From Mycobacterium alsense (GTDB lineage: Bacteria > Actinomycetota > Actinomycetes > Mycobacteriales > Mycobacteriaceae): 64,000 nt of DNA. Below the pieces are notes generated by a model that was not told where the DNA came from, made no database searches, and was given only the letters and a program-made list of their open reading frames with translations. This document shows, piece by piece, positions 54,070 to 63,694 of the stretch. How positions within the stretch are numbered: position 1 is the stretch's first letter; the number at the start of each line of letters is the position of its first letter. The translations under genes were made by a program, and so were the position numbers. The stretch is from the NCBI RefSeq assembly GCF_002086635.1, contig NZ_MVHD01000015.1, positions 35,357 through 99,356 on the forward strand. Direction: 5' to 3'.

Positions 54070-54239
54070 GGTTGAGCGATTTCTCCTGTGCGTGTCACGC
54101 TGCAATTCAGCGGCACCGGCGGGATGCCGGGGCCCGGTTTTGCCTCGCGTGTGGTGACCGCCTCGCTAAGGCAAGAAGCAGTGATCGCGGGGCGGACAGC
54201 CGCCTATTGTGCCAGAACCGGGCTCCCGGCCCGAAATCC

Positions 54240-54671
54240 TCACATGACCTTCTGGAACGTCTTGGTCTCCACCCGCCGGCTCATCCGCCAGCCCTCAGGG
54301 GTGCGGACGAACTCGTCGTCGTACCAGAGCCCGCAGAACAGGATCTGATTCTTGTTCTTTTCGGGGTCCCCCGGCAGCACCATGGGGTTGAAGCAGATCA
54401 CCCGCGACGACGCGCTGTCCCCGTCGATGCGCACCGAGAAGTTGCCGAGCATGTGCGCGTACACGGGGAAGGTCGGCAGCACCTCCGCCAGCCACTTTTT
54501 GACCTCGGGGTAATGGCCTTCGATGCCGCCCAACGCCGTGTAATCGATGTAGGCGTCCGGGGTGAAGACCTTGTCCAGGTCGTCGAACCGGCGGTTGTCG
54601 ATGGCGGTGGAATAGTCCACCAGCAGCTGCTGGATCTCCAGGCGGTCGGAAATTTCGGCCAGGCTCAACAT
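54240..54671 (-). CDS. SnoaL/NTF2-like protein (Rv2910c-like)
   Basis: 143 residues from the ATG at 54671 (MLSLAEISDRLEIQQLLVDY), close to Rv2910c. The SnoaL-like fold is clear: AIDNRRFDDLDKVFTPDAYI, GGIEGHYPEVKKWLAEVLPT and the strand-rich end GLWYDDEFVRTPEGWRMSRR. Members are polyketide cyclases, dehydratases or ligand-binding proteins; no substrate can be assigned. It is convergent with nothing and divergent from the small secreted protein gene. Confidence 0.88.
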   Translation of the reverse strand: MLSLAEISDRLEIQQLLVDYSTAIDNRRFDDLDKVFTPDAYIDYTALGGIEGHYPEVKKWLAEVLPTFPVYAHMLGNFSVRIDGDSASSRVICFNPMVLPGDPEKNKNQILFCGLWYDDEFVRTPEGWRMSRRVETKTFQKVM

Positions 54672-54769
54672 GCATCGATTCAACACCGCGGGCGGTGCCG
54701 GGTTGGGATCGGTAGCGGCGGGGGCGGTGTGCACTTGGCGAGTTACCGCCCGCAACGAAGGAGCCGCAC

Positions 54770-55075
54770 ATGATTTCCGGGACTACCGCGCAGGCCAGGG
54801 GGAATAATCCGAGGCTTATGAGAGCGGCAATCGCGGGGATAGCAACCGCGCTGTTGATGTGGGGCGGCTCGGGGCTGGCGGCGCCGTCCGCCCAGGCCGG
54901 CCCGTGCCCGGCCGGGAAGTCCTGCCAGCACTGGTGCCCGGGCGACGCCAACCCGGCCGGGCGGCCGGTGCCGTGGGACGGTGGCGTCTGCCACGACTAC
55001 TTCTGGGACTACTACGGCGTGCACGACATCGGCGACGGGAAGTTCTACTCCTGGCGCGACATGCCCTGGCACTGA
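54770..55075 (+). CDS. small secreted Cys/Trp-rich protein
   Basis: 101 residues; GAAGGAG lies 6 bp before the ATG at 54770. A signal peptide ends near residue 43 (APSAQA-GPC). The mature 58 residues contain four Cys and many aromatic residues (CPAGKSCQHWCPGDANPAGR, PWDGGVCHDYFWDYYGVHDI), a pattern I associate with small exported mycobacterial proteins of unknown function. Disulfides could be formed by the Mpt53 system. It is followed 55 bp later by dacB2 in the same direction. Confidence 0.75.
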   Translation: MISGTTAQARGNNPRLMRAAIAGIATALLMWGGSGLAAPSAQAGPCPAGKSCQHWCPGDANPAGRPVPWDGGVCHDYFWDYYGVHDIGDGKFYSWRDMPWH

Positions 55076-55130
55076 GCCGCCACCGGTCTCATCAAGGGAT
55101 CGCGCAGGCCCGGAAGTAAACTTTGCGGCC

Positions 55131-56000
55131 ATGCGCACGCTCATGGCGGCGGTCGCCGCGTCGCTGGCGGTCGGTGTCGGCCCTGCCGGCATGTCCTGGG
55201 CCGACAACTCGCAGCCGATCGGCTCGGTGCCCATCCCCGACGGCCCGGCGCAGACCTGGATCGTGGCCGACCTCGACAGCGGCCAGGTGCTGGCCGGCCG
55301 CGACCAGAACGTCGCCCACCCGCCCGCGAGCACCATCAAGGTGCTGCTGGCGCTCGTGGCGCTGGACCAGGTGAGCCTGGACTCCACCGTCGTCGCCGAC
55401 GTCGCCGACACCCAGGTCGAGTGCAACTGCGTCGGCATCAAGCCCGGCCGCAGCTACACCGCGCGCCAGCTGCTCGACGCGCTGTTGCTGGTCTCGGGCA
55501 ACGACGCCGCCAACACGCTGGCGCACATGCTGGGCGGCGCCGACGCCACCGTCGCGAAGATGAACGCCAAGGCCGCGTCGCTGGGGGCCACCGGCACCCA
55601 CGCGTCGACGCCGTCCGGGCTGGACGGGCCCGGCGGCTCCGGGGCGTCGACGGCGCACGACCTGGCCGTCATCTTCCGCGCCGCGATGGCCAATCCGGTG
55701 TTCGCGCAAATCACGTCGGAACCGTCGGCGATGTTCCCCGGGGAAAACGGCGACGAGCCGATCACCAACCAGGACGAGCTCCTGCAGCGCTATCCCGGGG
55801 CCATCGGGGGTAAGACCGGCTTCACCAACGCCGCCCGCAAGACGTTCGTCGGCGCCGCCGCCCGCGGTGGCCGCCGGTTGGTGATCGCGATGATGTACGG
55901 GCTGGCGAGGCCGGGCGGGCCGTCGTACTGGGACCAGGCGGCCACCCTGTTCGACTGGGGTTTCGCCCTCAACCCCGAGACCGGCATCGGCTCGCTGTAG
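55131..56000 (+). CDS. dacB2: D-alanyl-D-alanine carboxypeptidase
   Basis: 289 residues from the ATG at 55131. The signal peptide ends near Ala24-Asp25. Penicillin-binding motifs: Ser67-x-x-Lys70 in PASTIKVLLAL, SGN (122-124) in LVSGNDAANTLA and KTG (about 228) in GGKTGFTNAAR. It trims the terminal D-Ala of peptidoglycan stem peptides outside the membrane. It matches Rv2911. No C-terminal membrane anchor is visible, so it may be soluble in the envelope. Confidence 0.94.
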   Translation: MRTLMAAVAASLAVGVGPAGMSWADNSQPIGSVPIPDGPAQTWIVADLDSGQVLAGRDQNVAHPPASTIKVLLALVALDQVSLDSTVVADVADTQVECNCVGIKPGRSYTARQLLDALLLVSGNDAANTLAHMLGGADATVAKMNAKAASLGATGTHASTPSGLDGPGGSGASTAHDLAVIFRAAMANPVFAQITSEPSAMFPGENGDEPITNQDELLQRYPGAIGGKTGFTNAARKTFVGAAARGGRRLVIAMMYGLARPGGPSYWDQAATLFDWGFALNPETGIGSL

Positions 56001-56009
56001 TACCGCGAC

Positions 56010-56603
56010 TCAATTCGGCAGGGCGGCGGTGAGCAGCGCCGTCAGCACCGGGATCCGTTGCTTCGCGATCTCCGGCTGGGGCAGTACCCCCTCCACCACG
56101 GCGGCCCCGTCGAACACGTTCGTCAGCAGCGCCACGATGACCGGGAAGGTTTCCGCCGGAAAGGCCTCGGCGCCGGGGAGCGTGCGCGCGGCGTCGTGGA
56201 TCTTCGCGGCGTACTGCCCGAGCTCGTGTTGCAAAGTGTCCCTGAGCTTTTCGTCGGTGCGCGCGGCGATCAACAGCTCGTAGACGACGGCGTTGGTCGG
56301 CCCGGCGGTGATGTCGCGCAGTATCGCCAGCGCGGCCTCGAGCGCCGGCTGCTCGGCCGGTATTTCGGCCACTCCCTTGGTGAACGACTCCACCTGGCGG
56401 CGCAGCACCTCCGACGCGGTGGCCGCCATGAAGTCGCCCATGGTGTCGAAGTGGCGGAACAGGGCGCCGACGGACACCCCCGCCCGCTTGGTGATCACGG
56501 CCGCCGACGCCCGCGCGTAGCCGACCTCGACGATGGTGGCGATGGCGGCGTCGAGCAGCCGCGCGACGGTCTCCTCCCGGCGCTGCTGCTGGGTTCTGGC
56601 CAT
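56010..56603 (-). CDS. TetR family transcriptional regulator
   Basis: 197 residues. The N-terminal HTH is clear (RREETVARLLDAAIATIVEV, GYARASAAVITKRAGVSVGALFRHF is the recognition part, split here by description). The C-terminal ligand domain is helical. It corresponds to Rv2912c. Its start lies 1 bp after the stop of the amidohydrolase gene, so it is the second gene of that transcript and probably controls it. Confidence 0.9.
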   Translation of the reverse strand: MARTQQQRREETVARLLDAAIATIVEVGYARASAAVITKRAGVSVGALFRHFDTMGDFMAATASEVLRRQVESFTKGVAEIPAEQPALEAALAILRDITAGPTNAVVYELLIAARTDEKLRDTLQHELGQYAAKIHDAARTLPGAEAFPAETFPVIVALLTNVFDGAAVVEGVLPQPEIAKQRIPVLTALLTAALPN

Positions 56604-56604
56604 G

Positions 56605-58398
56605 TCAGGCGCCGACCTTCAGCGCCCCGGCGTGCCGGCGGCGCCCGCCCGCCCGCAGGTAGCGGCCCGACTTCACGGATTGGCCGTAGCCGTCACGGAA
56701 TTCGCCCTTGCCGAAGACGACGGCGCCGCCCACGCCGGTGGCGACCACCGCGTCGTCGTTGCGGTTGACCATGCGCCGCAGGCCGCCGTAGAACGGCACC
56801 GCCTCCTCGTGGTAACCGTCCACCGACTCGTCGAGCCCGGCCGGGTCGACCACGACGAAGTCGGCGCGGTCGCCTTCGCGCAGCGTGCCGGCGTCGATGC
56901 CGAACCACTCCGCCAGCTCGCCCGTGAGGCGATGCACCGCGCGCTGCGTGGACAGGAAGGGCGCGCCCGCCTGTTGGGCGTCCCTGGTGCGCTTGAGCAT
57001 CCGCAGGCCGAAGTTGTAGAACGCCATGTTGCGCAGGTGCGCGCCGGCGTCGGAGAAGCCCATGTGGATGCTGGGCTCGGCGGCGAGCTTGTTGAGCTGC
57101 TTGGGCCGGTGGTTGGCCACCACCGTCGTCCACCGCACGTTGCGCTCACCGTTTTCGACGAGCACGTCGAGAAACGCGTCCAGCGGGTGCAGCCCGCGCT
57201 CGTCGGCGATCGCACCAAAGCTCTTGCCCAGCAACGACTTGTCGGGACACTCGACGATGACCGCGTCGTGGAAGTCGCGGTGCCACAGCGACGGGCCGAG
57301 CTTGATGCGGTCGAACTCGCGCCGGAACCGGCGGCGGTAGTCCTCGTCGGCCAAAAGCGCGTTGCGCTCCAGCTGCTCGCGCAGGTGGAGGGCGGCCGTG
57401 CCCGCGCCGAACTCTTCGAAGACCGGCAGGTCGATCCCGTCGGAGTACAGCTCGAACGGCACCGGCAGGTGCTGGAATCGCACATGAGAGCCCAGGATCT
57501 TGTTGAGCAGGCGGGTGCCGAGGCCGAACGTGTGCACGGCGAACGGCATCGACTTGGCGTCGGCGGACACCAGCAGGCTCATCCGAACGCCCTTGCGGCG
57601 GCCCAACATCCGGCTGCTGGCCAAGAAGAACAGCAGCCCGGACTTGGGGTCGTCGACGTTGGGGGCGCTCTGCAGGATCCGGCCGCGCTTGCGCAGCACC
57701 TTGATCAGCCTGCGCCGCTCCCGCCACGTCGCGAAGGTCGACGGCAAGGCGCGCGACCGGAAGCGCTCTCCGTCGAGTTTGTCGATGGCCGCGTCCATCC
57801 CGGACATGCCGAGCATCCCGGCGTCGAGCGCGTCGTCGAGCAGCGCCGCCATCTTCTCCAGCTCGGCGTCGGTGGGCGCCACGGTGGGGTCGGTGGCGCG
57901 GTCGAGGCCCAGCACCGCGGTGCGCAGGTCCGAATGACCAAGCAGGGAGCCGACGTTCGGCCCGAGCGGCAGCGCGTCGATGGCCTCGACGTAGCCGGCG
58001 GCCGTCGACCAGGTTTTGGTGGAATCCAAGGCGCCGTGGACGTATTCGCGCGGCACCGCCTCGACCCGGCTGAACAGGTCGGCGGCGTCCTCGGAGTTGG
58101 CGTAGACCGTCGACAGCGAGCAGTTGCCCAGCAGCACGGTCGTCACGCCGTGCCGCACCGACTCCCGCAGCCCGGGGTCCAGCAGCACCTCGGCGTCGTA
58201 GTGGGTGTGCACGTCGATGAAGCCGGGCACGACCCACTTGCCGGCCGCGTCGATCACCTCCGGGCACCCGGTCTCGTCCAGGGGCCCGGTGGTCACCGTG
58301 GCCACGATGCCGTCGCGAATGCCCAGCGTGCGGGTCTGCGGCGCGGCGCCGGTGCCGTCGAACCACAGCCCGTCGCGAATGATCACGTCGTATGTCAC
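56605..58398 (-). CDS. D-aminoacylase-like amidohydrolase
   Basis: 597 residues from a GTG at 58398. It belongs to the amidohydrolase superfamily: metal ligands HxH in FIDVHTHYDAEVLLDPGL, later His in LLGHSDLRTAV and HLPVPFELYSDG, and Asp in GFSDAGAHLRNMAFYN. The end (GDRADFVVVDPAGLDESVDG) is typical of N-acyl-D-amino-acid deacylases. It matches Rv2913c (about 611). The likely substrate is an N-acyl D-amino acid, inferred from family. It has a short leader with TATGCT at 58416-58411 as a possible -10. Confidence 0.88.
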   Translation of the reverse strand: MTYDVIIRDGLWFDGTGAAPQTRTLGIRDGIVATVTTGPLDETGCPEVIDAAGKWVVPGFIDVHTHYDAEVLLDPGLRESVRHGVTTVLLGNCSLSTVYANSEDAADLFSRVEAVPREYVHGALDSTKTWSTAAGYVEAIDALPLGPNVGSLLGHSDLRTAVLGLDRATDPTVAPTDAELEKMAALLDDALDAGMLGMSGMDAAIDKLDGERFRSRALPSTFATWRERRRLIKVLRKRGRILQSAPNVDDPKSGLLFFLASSRMLGRRKGVRMSLLVSADAKSMPFAVHTFGLGTRLLNKILGSHVRFQHLPVPFELYSDGIDLPVFEEFGAGTAALHLREQLERNALLADEDYRRRFRREFDRIKLGPSLWHRDFHDAVIVECPDKSLLGKSFGAIADERGLHPLDAFLDVLVENGERNVRWTTVVANHRPKQLNKLAAEPSIHMGFSDAGAHLRNMAFYNFGLRMLKRTRDAQQAGAPFLSTQRAVHRLTGELAEWFGIDAGTLREGDRADFVVVDPAGLDESVDGYHEEAVPFYGGLRRMVNRNDDAVVATGVGGAVVFGKGEFRDGYGQSVKSGRYLRAGGRRRHAGALKVGA

Positions 58399-58486
58399 GA
58401 CGGTGAGGCTAGCATAGATAGCATGTACTCACAATCTTTTCGGGGGGCGGTTTCGCGGGTCGGATCGCCACCGCGGGGCCCGTGAG

Positions 58487-61400
58487 TTAGAAGTGGAGGC
58501 CGGAGATTTCGCCGGCGATGGCGGTGGCGGCGGAGTTCAAGGCGCTGGCAAACCCCGAAATGCTCGTCGCGAGCGGACCCGAGAGGCCGGCCAGGTCCTG
58601 CAGCGCGGCTGACCCCAGCCCACTGAGGTTCGCCAACACAGGCGCGTTGGCGCCGAGGTGCCCCAAGCCCGAGGTGTCGATCTCGAGGCCGATGGGGCCG
58701 ATCGTGCCGCCCGCGTCGAATTGCAGCGGGAACGCGGGGATATCGATTGCGGGGGTGGTGATGGGGCCGATGCCGCCAGTGGTGCTGATGTTCGGCTGGA
58801 TTTCGGGAATGGAGAAGCCGGGGATTGTGAAAGGGGCGGTGGAGGCGGTGAAGTTCAGGCCAAGAGTCGTTGTCAGCGTCCCGAAAATTGGGGAGAAACT
58901 CCCCTGGATGGCACCGTTGTCCGATTGCGATCCGTCCAGGCTGAAGGAGAAGGCATTCACCCCGAACGAACTCACGAAGGCTTGCGGGGTTGAAACGCCG
59001 GCCGTAAGGCCGAGCTGGGGAACCGTGAAGGAAAGGGCGGTGACGGGGCCGACGCTGCCGCCGACGCCGATGTTCAGGGGGATTTCCGGAATGGTCAGGG
59101 ACGGGATCGCGATGTCGCCGACGGTGCCGTGGACGTGAATGCCCAGGGGGATGGGAGGGGTGACGACGTTGTAATGGGCGCCGTTGACCAAGGCCGATGG
59201 AATGCTTTCCAAGCTCGGGATGTGGATCGGCACGTTGATCGGGCCGAACGTGCCGCTCGCGTCGATGTGCAGCGGAACCGCGGCAATGTCGATTCCCGGG
59301 AACCTGATCGGACCGATGTCGCCGAGGACGGTGAGGTCCAGGGGGATCTTGGAAATGGTGATGGCCGGGGTGTCGAAGGCGTTGGTGCCGCCACCGACCT
59401 GGATTCCTGGCTGTGGCAAGGAAACCCCGAGAGCCCCCGATATGGTGTCGACTTGGCCATGATGCAATCCCGCGGTGCCGACATTGAGGGGAAAACTGTT
59501 CGTTTGGAAACCCACTGTCAGGAAGTTGCGCCCGGCCACACCGAAGACAGCACTGTCGAAGTGGATTGCGGGCACCTGGATGGACGGGAGGACGACGCCA
59601 CCGACGTCGCCGCCGACACCGATATTCAAGGGGATAGCCGGAACGGTGAAGGACGGGACGCTGATGCCGCCGACACTGCCGTTGACCGCGATGCCCAGCG
59701 GGACGGGCGGGATCACCAGTGTGGTGTCGAGGCCGGACGGGCCCGAGAGATGGCCGCCGCTGAAGTTGGACGAAACGCCCGAGAGTGTGTCGCCGAGATG
59801 GCCGATCCCGGAGATCAAAGCCGCCGTCTGCGGGCCGAGCGTGCTCACGTTGGACAGCCCCGAGACGGTGTTGCCCAAGTTCAGCGCGCCCGATACCAGG
59901 GCGCCGAAGTTGTGGAAGCCCGAGATTCCCGCGCCAACCGGGGCAGAATTCCAGAAGCCGGACGTGCCGGCGCCGATGTTGGCGAAACCCGATGACCCGC
60001 CGGCACCGCTGTTGAGGAAGCCCGAGGACGGCGCGGTGGTCGAGTTCCCGAATTCCGGGATGTTGATCGGGACGCTGATCGGGCCGATCGTGCTGCCGCC
60101 GGTGCCAAAGTGCAGCGGGATCGGCTGGAGATCGATCTGAGGGATGGCGATTTGGCCCAAGCCGCCCGTGGCGAGAACGTTCAGGGGGATTTCCGCAATG
60201 CTTATGCCCGTGAACCCCGAGGGCGTGGTGCCGAAGCTGAAATTCGCGCCGAGGTTGATAAAGATGCTGGTATCAATGGGGCCGACATCGCCGCTGAATC
60301 CGGCATCTCCACCGTCCACCGAAATGGTGTTCATATGGATAAGAACCGAAATCGGCTGGATGGTCGTCACGCTGCCCGACGCCTGCAATGCGGGAAGCGT
60401 GAAGGGTGCGATGCGGATCGGGCCGACGTGGCCTCCGACGGCGAAGTCCAGCGGGATTCCCGGAATGTTCAGATGCGGGACGGTGAAATCGAAGGTGCCG
60501 TTGACGTCGATGCCCAGGGGGATGGGGGGAATCACCAGGGTGTAGTCCAGGGCGGACCCCTGGTTGGTGTCCCCCCACAAAACGCCGCGGGTGAGGCTGC
60601 TGGACAGGAAGGCGCCGGTGTCCACGTCACCGGAGTTCGCGACGCCGGTGTTGACGTTGCCGGTGTTGAAGTAGCCCGTGTTGACGCTGCCCGGGTTGAA
60701 GCCGCCGGTGTTGAGGTTGCCCGGGTTGAAGCTGCCGGTGTTGTAGCTGCCCGGGTTGAAACCGCCCGTGTTGGCCACCCCGGCGTTGAACCAGCCGGTG
60801 TTGGTGCTGCCGCTGTTGCCGACGCCGGTGTTGTGGCTGCCGGAGTTGAACAACCCGAAATTGCCGGTGCCCGAGTTGAACAGGCCGATGTTGTTGCTGC
60901 CCGAGTTCAGCCCGCCGAACCCCATCTGGTGGTCCCCGGTCAGCCCGATGCCGATGTTGCCGTTGCCGGTGTTGGCCAAGCCGATGTTTCCGTCGCCGGT
61001 ATTGGCAAGGCCGATGTTGAAGCTACCGAGGTTGCCGAAGCCGAAGTTGTGGTCACCCGCCGTCAACAGCGGACCCCCGTTGCCGAAGCCGACGTTGAAG
61101 CTGCCGAGGTTGCCGAAGCCGAAGTTCCCGCTGCCCACATTGGCGTTGCCCACGTTGAAGCTGCCCACGTTGGCGAAGCCGACGTTGGAGTTCCCCACGT
61201 TGGCCAAGCCGACGTTGGCGACGCTGATCAAGTTCGCCTGGCCGGCGGTTCCCTGCAGGAACAGGCCCGACAGTGCGCTGCCGACGTTGGCGATGCCGGA
61301 GTCCACCGCGGGCGTCACCAGGCCCAGGGTGCTCCCGTTGGACAACCCCGAGATGGTGTCGCCGAAGTTCAGGCCCCCCGATATCAGAGCGCCGAAGTTG

Positions 61401-63262
61401 TGGAAGCCCGAGATTCCCCCGCCGCCTTGGGCAAAGTTCCAGAAGCCCGACGTGTCGGCGCCGATGTTCCCGAAACCCGAAACCCCATCGCCCAAATTGA
61501 AGAAGCCCGAAGACGTCGGGACCGCGAAACCCGGGAAGTGGATCGGGATGCTGATCGGGCCGATCGTGCCGCCGGTGTCGATGTTCAATGGGATCGCGGG
61601 GATATTGATGGGCGGGGTCGTGATCGGACCGATCAGGCCGGTCACCGTGAGGTCGAGCGGGATCGAGTGCACGCTGATGGCCGGGGTGGAGATTGCCGTG
61701 GTGTGACCGGAAATGGCGGTTTGGGGCATGACGACATCTACGGTCCCGGTGATGGGCCCGACCGCGGTGTCTCCCAGAGGAATGATGGTGAGAAGCTTCA
61801 GGGAAAGGCTGAATTGTTGAACGTTGATGTCCACATGCGCGAGTTTCGCTCCGCTGAGGCTGCCTAGCGCGCTGGCGGTAAAGCTGATTTCGGGCACGGT
61901 GACGGACGGGATGTCGATGCCGGCGATGCTGCCGCCGACGTCGATGTTCACCGGGATTGCCGGCGTAAACGTGGAGGGGATGGCGATGCCGCCGATGGTG
62001 CCGTTGACGTTGACGCCCAGGGGGATGGGGGGAATGGACACCGTGAAGTCGAAGCCGGGCACCTTCGGGACACCCCCTCCGAAGCTGCTGGAGAGGAAGG
62101 CGCCGGTGTTCACGTCACCGGAGTTCGCGACGCCGGTGTTGACGTTGCCGGTGTTGAAGTAGCCCGTGTTGACGCTGCCCGGGTTGAAGCCGCCGGTGTT
62201 GTGGCTGCCCGGGTTGAAGCTGCCGGTGTTGTAGCTGCCCGGGTTGAAACCGCCCGTGTTGGCCACCCCGGCGTTGAACCAGCCGGTGTTGGTGCTGCCG
62301 CTGTTGCCGACGCCGGTGTTGTGGCTGCCGGAGTTGAACAACCCGAAATTGCCGGTGCCCGAGTTGAACAGGCCGATGTTGTTGCTGCCCGAGTTCAGCC
62401 CGCCGAACCCCATCTGGTGGTCCCCGGTCAGCCCGATGCCGATGTTGCCGTTGCCGGTGTTGGCCAAGCCGATGTTTCCGTCGCCGGTATTGGCAAGGCC
62501 GATGTTGAAGCTGCCGAGGTTGCCGAAGCCGAAGTTGTGGTCACCCGCCGTCAACAGCGGACCCCCGTTGCCGAAGCCGACGTTGAAGCTGCCGAGGTTG
62601 CCGAAGCCGAAGTTCCCGCTGCCCACATTGGCGTTACCGACGTTGGCGTTGCCCACGTTGGCGAAGCCGACGTTGGAGTTCCCCACGTTGGCCAAGCCGA
62701 CATTGTTGACGAGTGTCGTGAGGCCCGGCGGGACCGCCAGACGCGGCAGCGCCTGGGTCACCGTCTCCAACGCCGTAACAGCCGCGGATGCCCCGGCGTG
62801 ATAGCCGAACATCGCGACCACATCCTGGGCCCACATCCGCTCATAGGCGGCCTCGATCGCCCCGATCGCCGGGGCGTTGAGCCCCAACAGGTTCGACGCA
62901 ACCAACGACACCAGCTGCGCGCGATTGACCGCCACCAGCTCCGGCTGCACGGTCGCGGCAACCGCCGCCTCAAACTCCGTCGCCGCCGCCGAGGCCTGCC
63001 TGGCCGCCTCCTCGGCCAAGGTCGCCGCCGCGCTCAACCATCCCGCATACGGCGCGGCCGCGGTCGCCATCGCCGCCGACGCAAGGCCCTGCCACGGACC
63101 GCTCGCGAGCCCCGAAGTCACCGCCGAAAACGCCGCCGCCGCCGCGCCCAGCTCACCGCCCAGGTCGTCCCAGGCCGCCGCAGCGGCCAGCATCGACGCC
63201 GAGCCCGGGCCGGCGAACATCCGCGCTGAGTTGATCTCCGGCGGTAACACGGAAAAATTCAC
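58487..63262 (-). CDS. PPE family protein of the MPTR type, very long
   Basis: 1,591 residues from the GTG at 63262 ([16 protein letters not shown]). Residues 1-180 are the PPE domain with [13 protein letters not shown]. Residues about 187-391 and 685-887 are MPTR blocks of NxGxxN pentapeptides ([20 protein letters not shown]). Between and after them are beta-rich segments built on a unit like [17 protein letters not shown]. The end is [23 protein letters not shown] proteins are surface or secreted ESX-5 substrates of slow-growing mycobacteria. The two MPTR blocks are nearly identical in DNA (see repeats). A PE gene is divergent at 63695. Confidence 0.92.
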   Translation of the reverse strand: MNFSVLPPEINSARMFAGPGSASMLAAAAAWDDLGGELGAAAAAFSAVTSGLASGPWQGLASAAMATAAAPYAGWLSAAATLAEEAARQASAAATEFEAAVAATVQPELVAVNRAQLVSLVASNLLGLNAPAIGAIEAAYERMWAQDVVAMFGYHAGASAAVTALETVTQALPRLAVPPGLTTLVNNVGLANVGNSNVGFANVGNANVGNANVGSGNFGFGNLGSFNVGFGNGGPLLTAGDHNFGFGNLGSFNIGLANTGDGNIGLANTGNGNIGIGLTGDHQMGFGGLNSGSNNIGLFNSGTGNFGLFNSGSHNTGVGNSGSTNTGWFNAGVANTGGFNPGSYNTGSFNPGSHNTGGFNPGSVNTGYFNTGNVNTGVANSGDVNTGAFLSSSFGGGVPKVPGFDFTVSIPPIPLGVNVNGTIGGIAIPSTFTPAIPVNIDVGGSIAGIDIPSVTVPEISFTASALGSLSGAKLAHVDINVQQFSLSLKLLTIIPLGDTAVGPITGTVDVVMPQTAISGHTTAISTPAISVHSIPLDLTVTGLIGPITTPPINIPAIPLNIDTGGTIGPISIPIHFPGFAVPTSSGFFNLGDGVSGFGNIGADTSGFWNFAQGGGGISGFHNFGALISGGLNFGDTISGLSNGSTLGLVTPAVDSGIANVGSALSGLFLQGTAGQANLISVANVGLANVGNSNVGFANVGSFNVGNANVGSGNFGFGNLGSFNVGFGNGGPLLTAGDHNFGFGNLGSFNIGLANTGDGNIGLANTGNGNIGIGLTGDHQMGFGGLNSGSNNIGLFNSGTGNFGLFNSGSHNTGVGNSGSTNTGWFNAGVANTGGFNPGSYNTGSFNPGNLNTGGFNPGSVNTGYFNTGNVNTGVANSGDVDTGAFLSSSLTRGVLWGDTNQGSALDYTLVIPPIPLGIDVNGTFDFTVPHLNIPGIPLDFAVGGHVGPIRIAPFTLPALQASGSVTTIQPISVLIHMNTISVDGGDAGFSGDVGPIDTSIFINLGANFSFGTTPSGFTGISIAEIPLNVLATGGLGQIAIPQIDLQPIPLHFGTGGSTIGPISVPINIPEFGNSTTAPSSGFLNSGAGGSSGFANIGAGTSGFWNSAPVGAGISGFHNFGALVSGALNLGNTVSGLSNVSTLGPQTAALISGIGHLGDTLSGVSSNFSGGHLSGPSGLDTTLVIPPVPLGIAVNGSVGGISVPSFTVPAIPLNIGVGGDVGGVVLPSIQVPAIHFDSAVFGVAGRNFLTVGFQTNSFPLNVGTAGLHHGQVDTISGALGVSLPQPGIQVGGGTNAFDTPAITISKIPLDLTVLGDIGPIRFPGIDIAAVPLHIDASGTFGPINVPIHIPSLESIPSALVNGAHYNVVTPPIPLGIHVHGTVGDIAIPSLTIPEIPLNIGVGGSVGPVTALSFTVPQLGLTAGVSTPQAFVSSFGVNAFSFSLDGSQSDNGAIQGSFSPIFGTLTTTLGLNFTASTAPFTIPGFSIPEIQPNISTTGGIGPITTPAIDIPAFPLQFDAGGTIGPIGLEIDTSGLGHLGANAPVLANLSGLGSAALQDLAGLSGPLATSISGFASALNSAATAIAGEISGLHF
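60600..61208 (-). repeat. 0.6-kb intragenic repeat, copy A
   Basis: Nearly identical to 62088-62696 at a constant offset of 1,488 bp. The differences seen by eye are a few bases near each end and around 60708 and 61150-61165. It encodes MPTR block 2 of the PPE gene. Confidence 0.9.
62088..62696 (-). repeat. 0.6-kb intragenic repeat, copy B
   Basis: Partner of 60600-61208 with the same 1,488-bp offset throughout, encoding MPTR block 1. Such a pair is a natural site for recombination and a common place for short-read assembly collapse or expansion. Confidence 0.9.
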
Positions 63263-63383
63263 CGCGCCAACCTTCCCGGGCCAGCGACACCACGCACCCT
63301 GCAGCCACCCCAGCACGTCCGAACCACGCCAATCGCTAGGACGAAGCTAGCGGAGACACAACGCAGCCATCCCGTGGTTACCA

Positions 63384-63425
63384 AACCTATACTAGATTGT
63401 TATGCAATTGTATAATTAGGCAACT
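63384..63425. promoter_or_regulatory. AT-rich bidirectional promoter/operator region between PPE and PE genes
   Basis: The only AT-rich patch in the 432-bp interval 63263-63694. It holds an imperfect palindrome TTATGCAATTGTATAA (63400-63415), a consensus -10 TATAAT (63411-63416, plus) and TATACT (63389-63394). It can serve the divergent PPE and PE genes and bind a MarR/TetR-type repressor. The rest of the interval has no gene that I can support. Confidence 0.4.
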
Positions 63426-63694
63426 GTGCCAGTCGGCACGCGTTCCCGGTGTTGTCGCGCCGGGACGCCGGTCGCCGAACTTTGGCGTCGACCACCTGGT
63501 ATTTCTGGCGCCGGGCCACGATCAGCATCGCTTGCTGGGACTTTTCCGAAGATCGGGCGCCGCGGCGTCGGCGGGCCGGAACGCCCGGTGCGGCGGGTTC
63601 GGTGGAGGGCTCAGCGCGTTGCCGGGGTGGGATCGGCAACATATACTCATCGACTCGTCGGCGGTGGGGGTCGTCTCCAGCGTGTGAGGTTGAC

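Noticed and set aside
60600..62702. Regularly spaced short repeats that could suggest a CRISPR array
   Set aside because: The repeats are in-frame 15-bp MPTR codon units within a PPE gene; there are no constant-length unique spacers and no cas genes.
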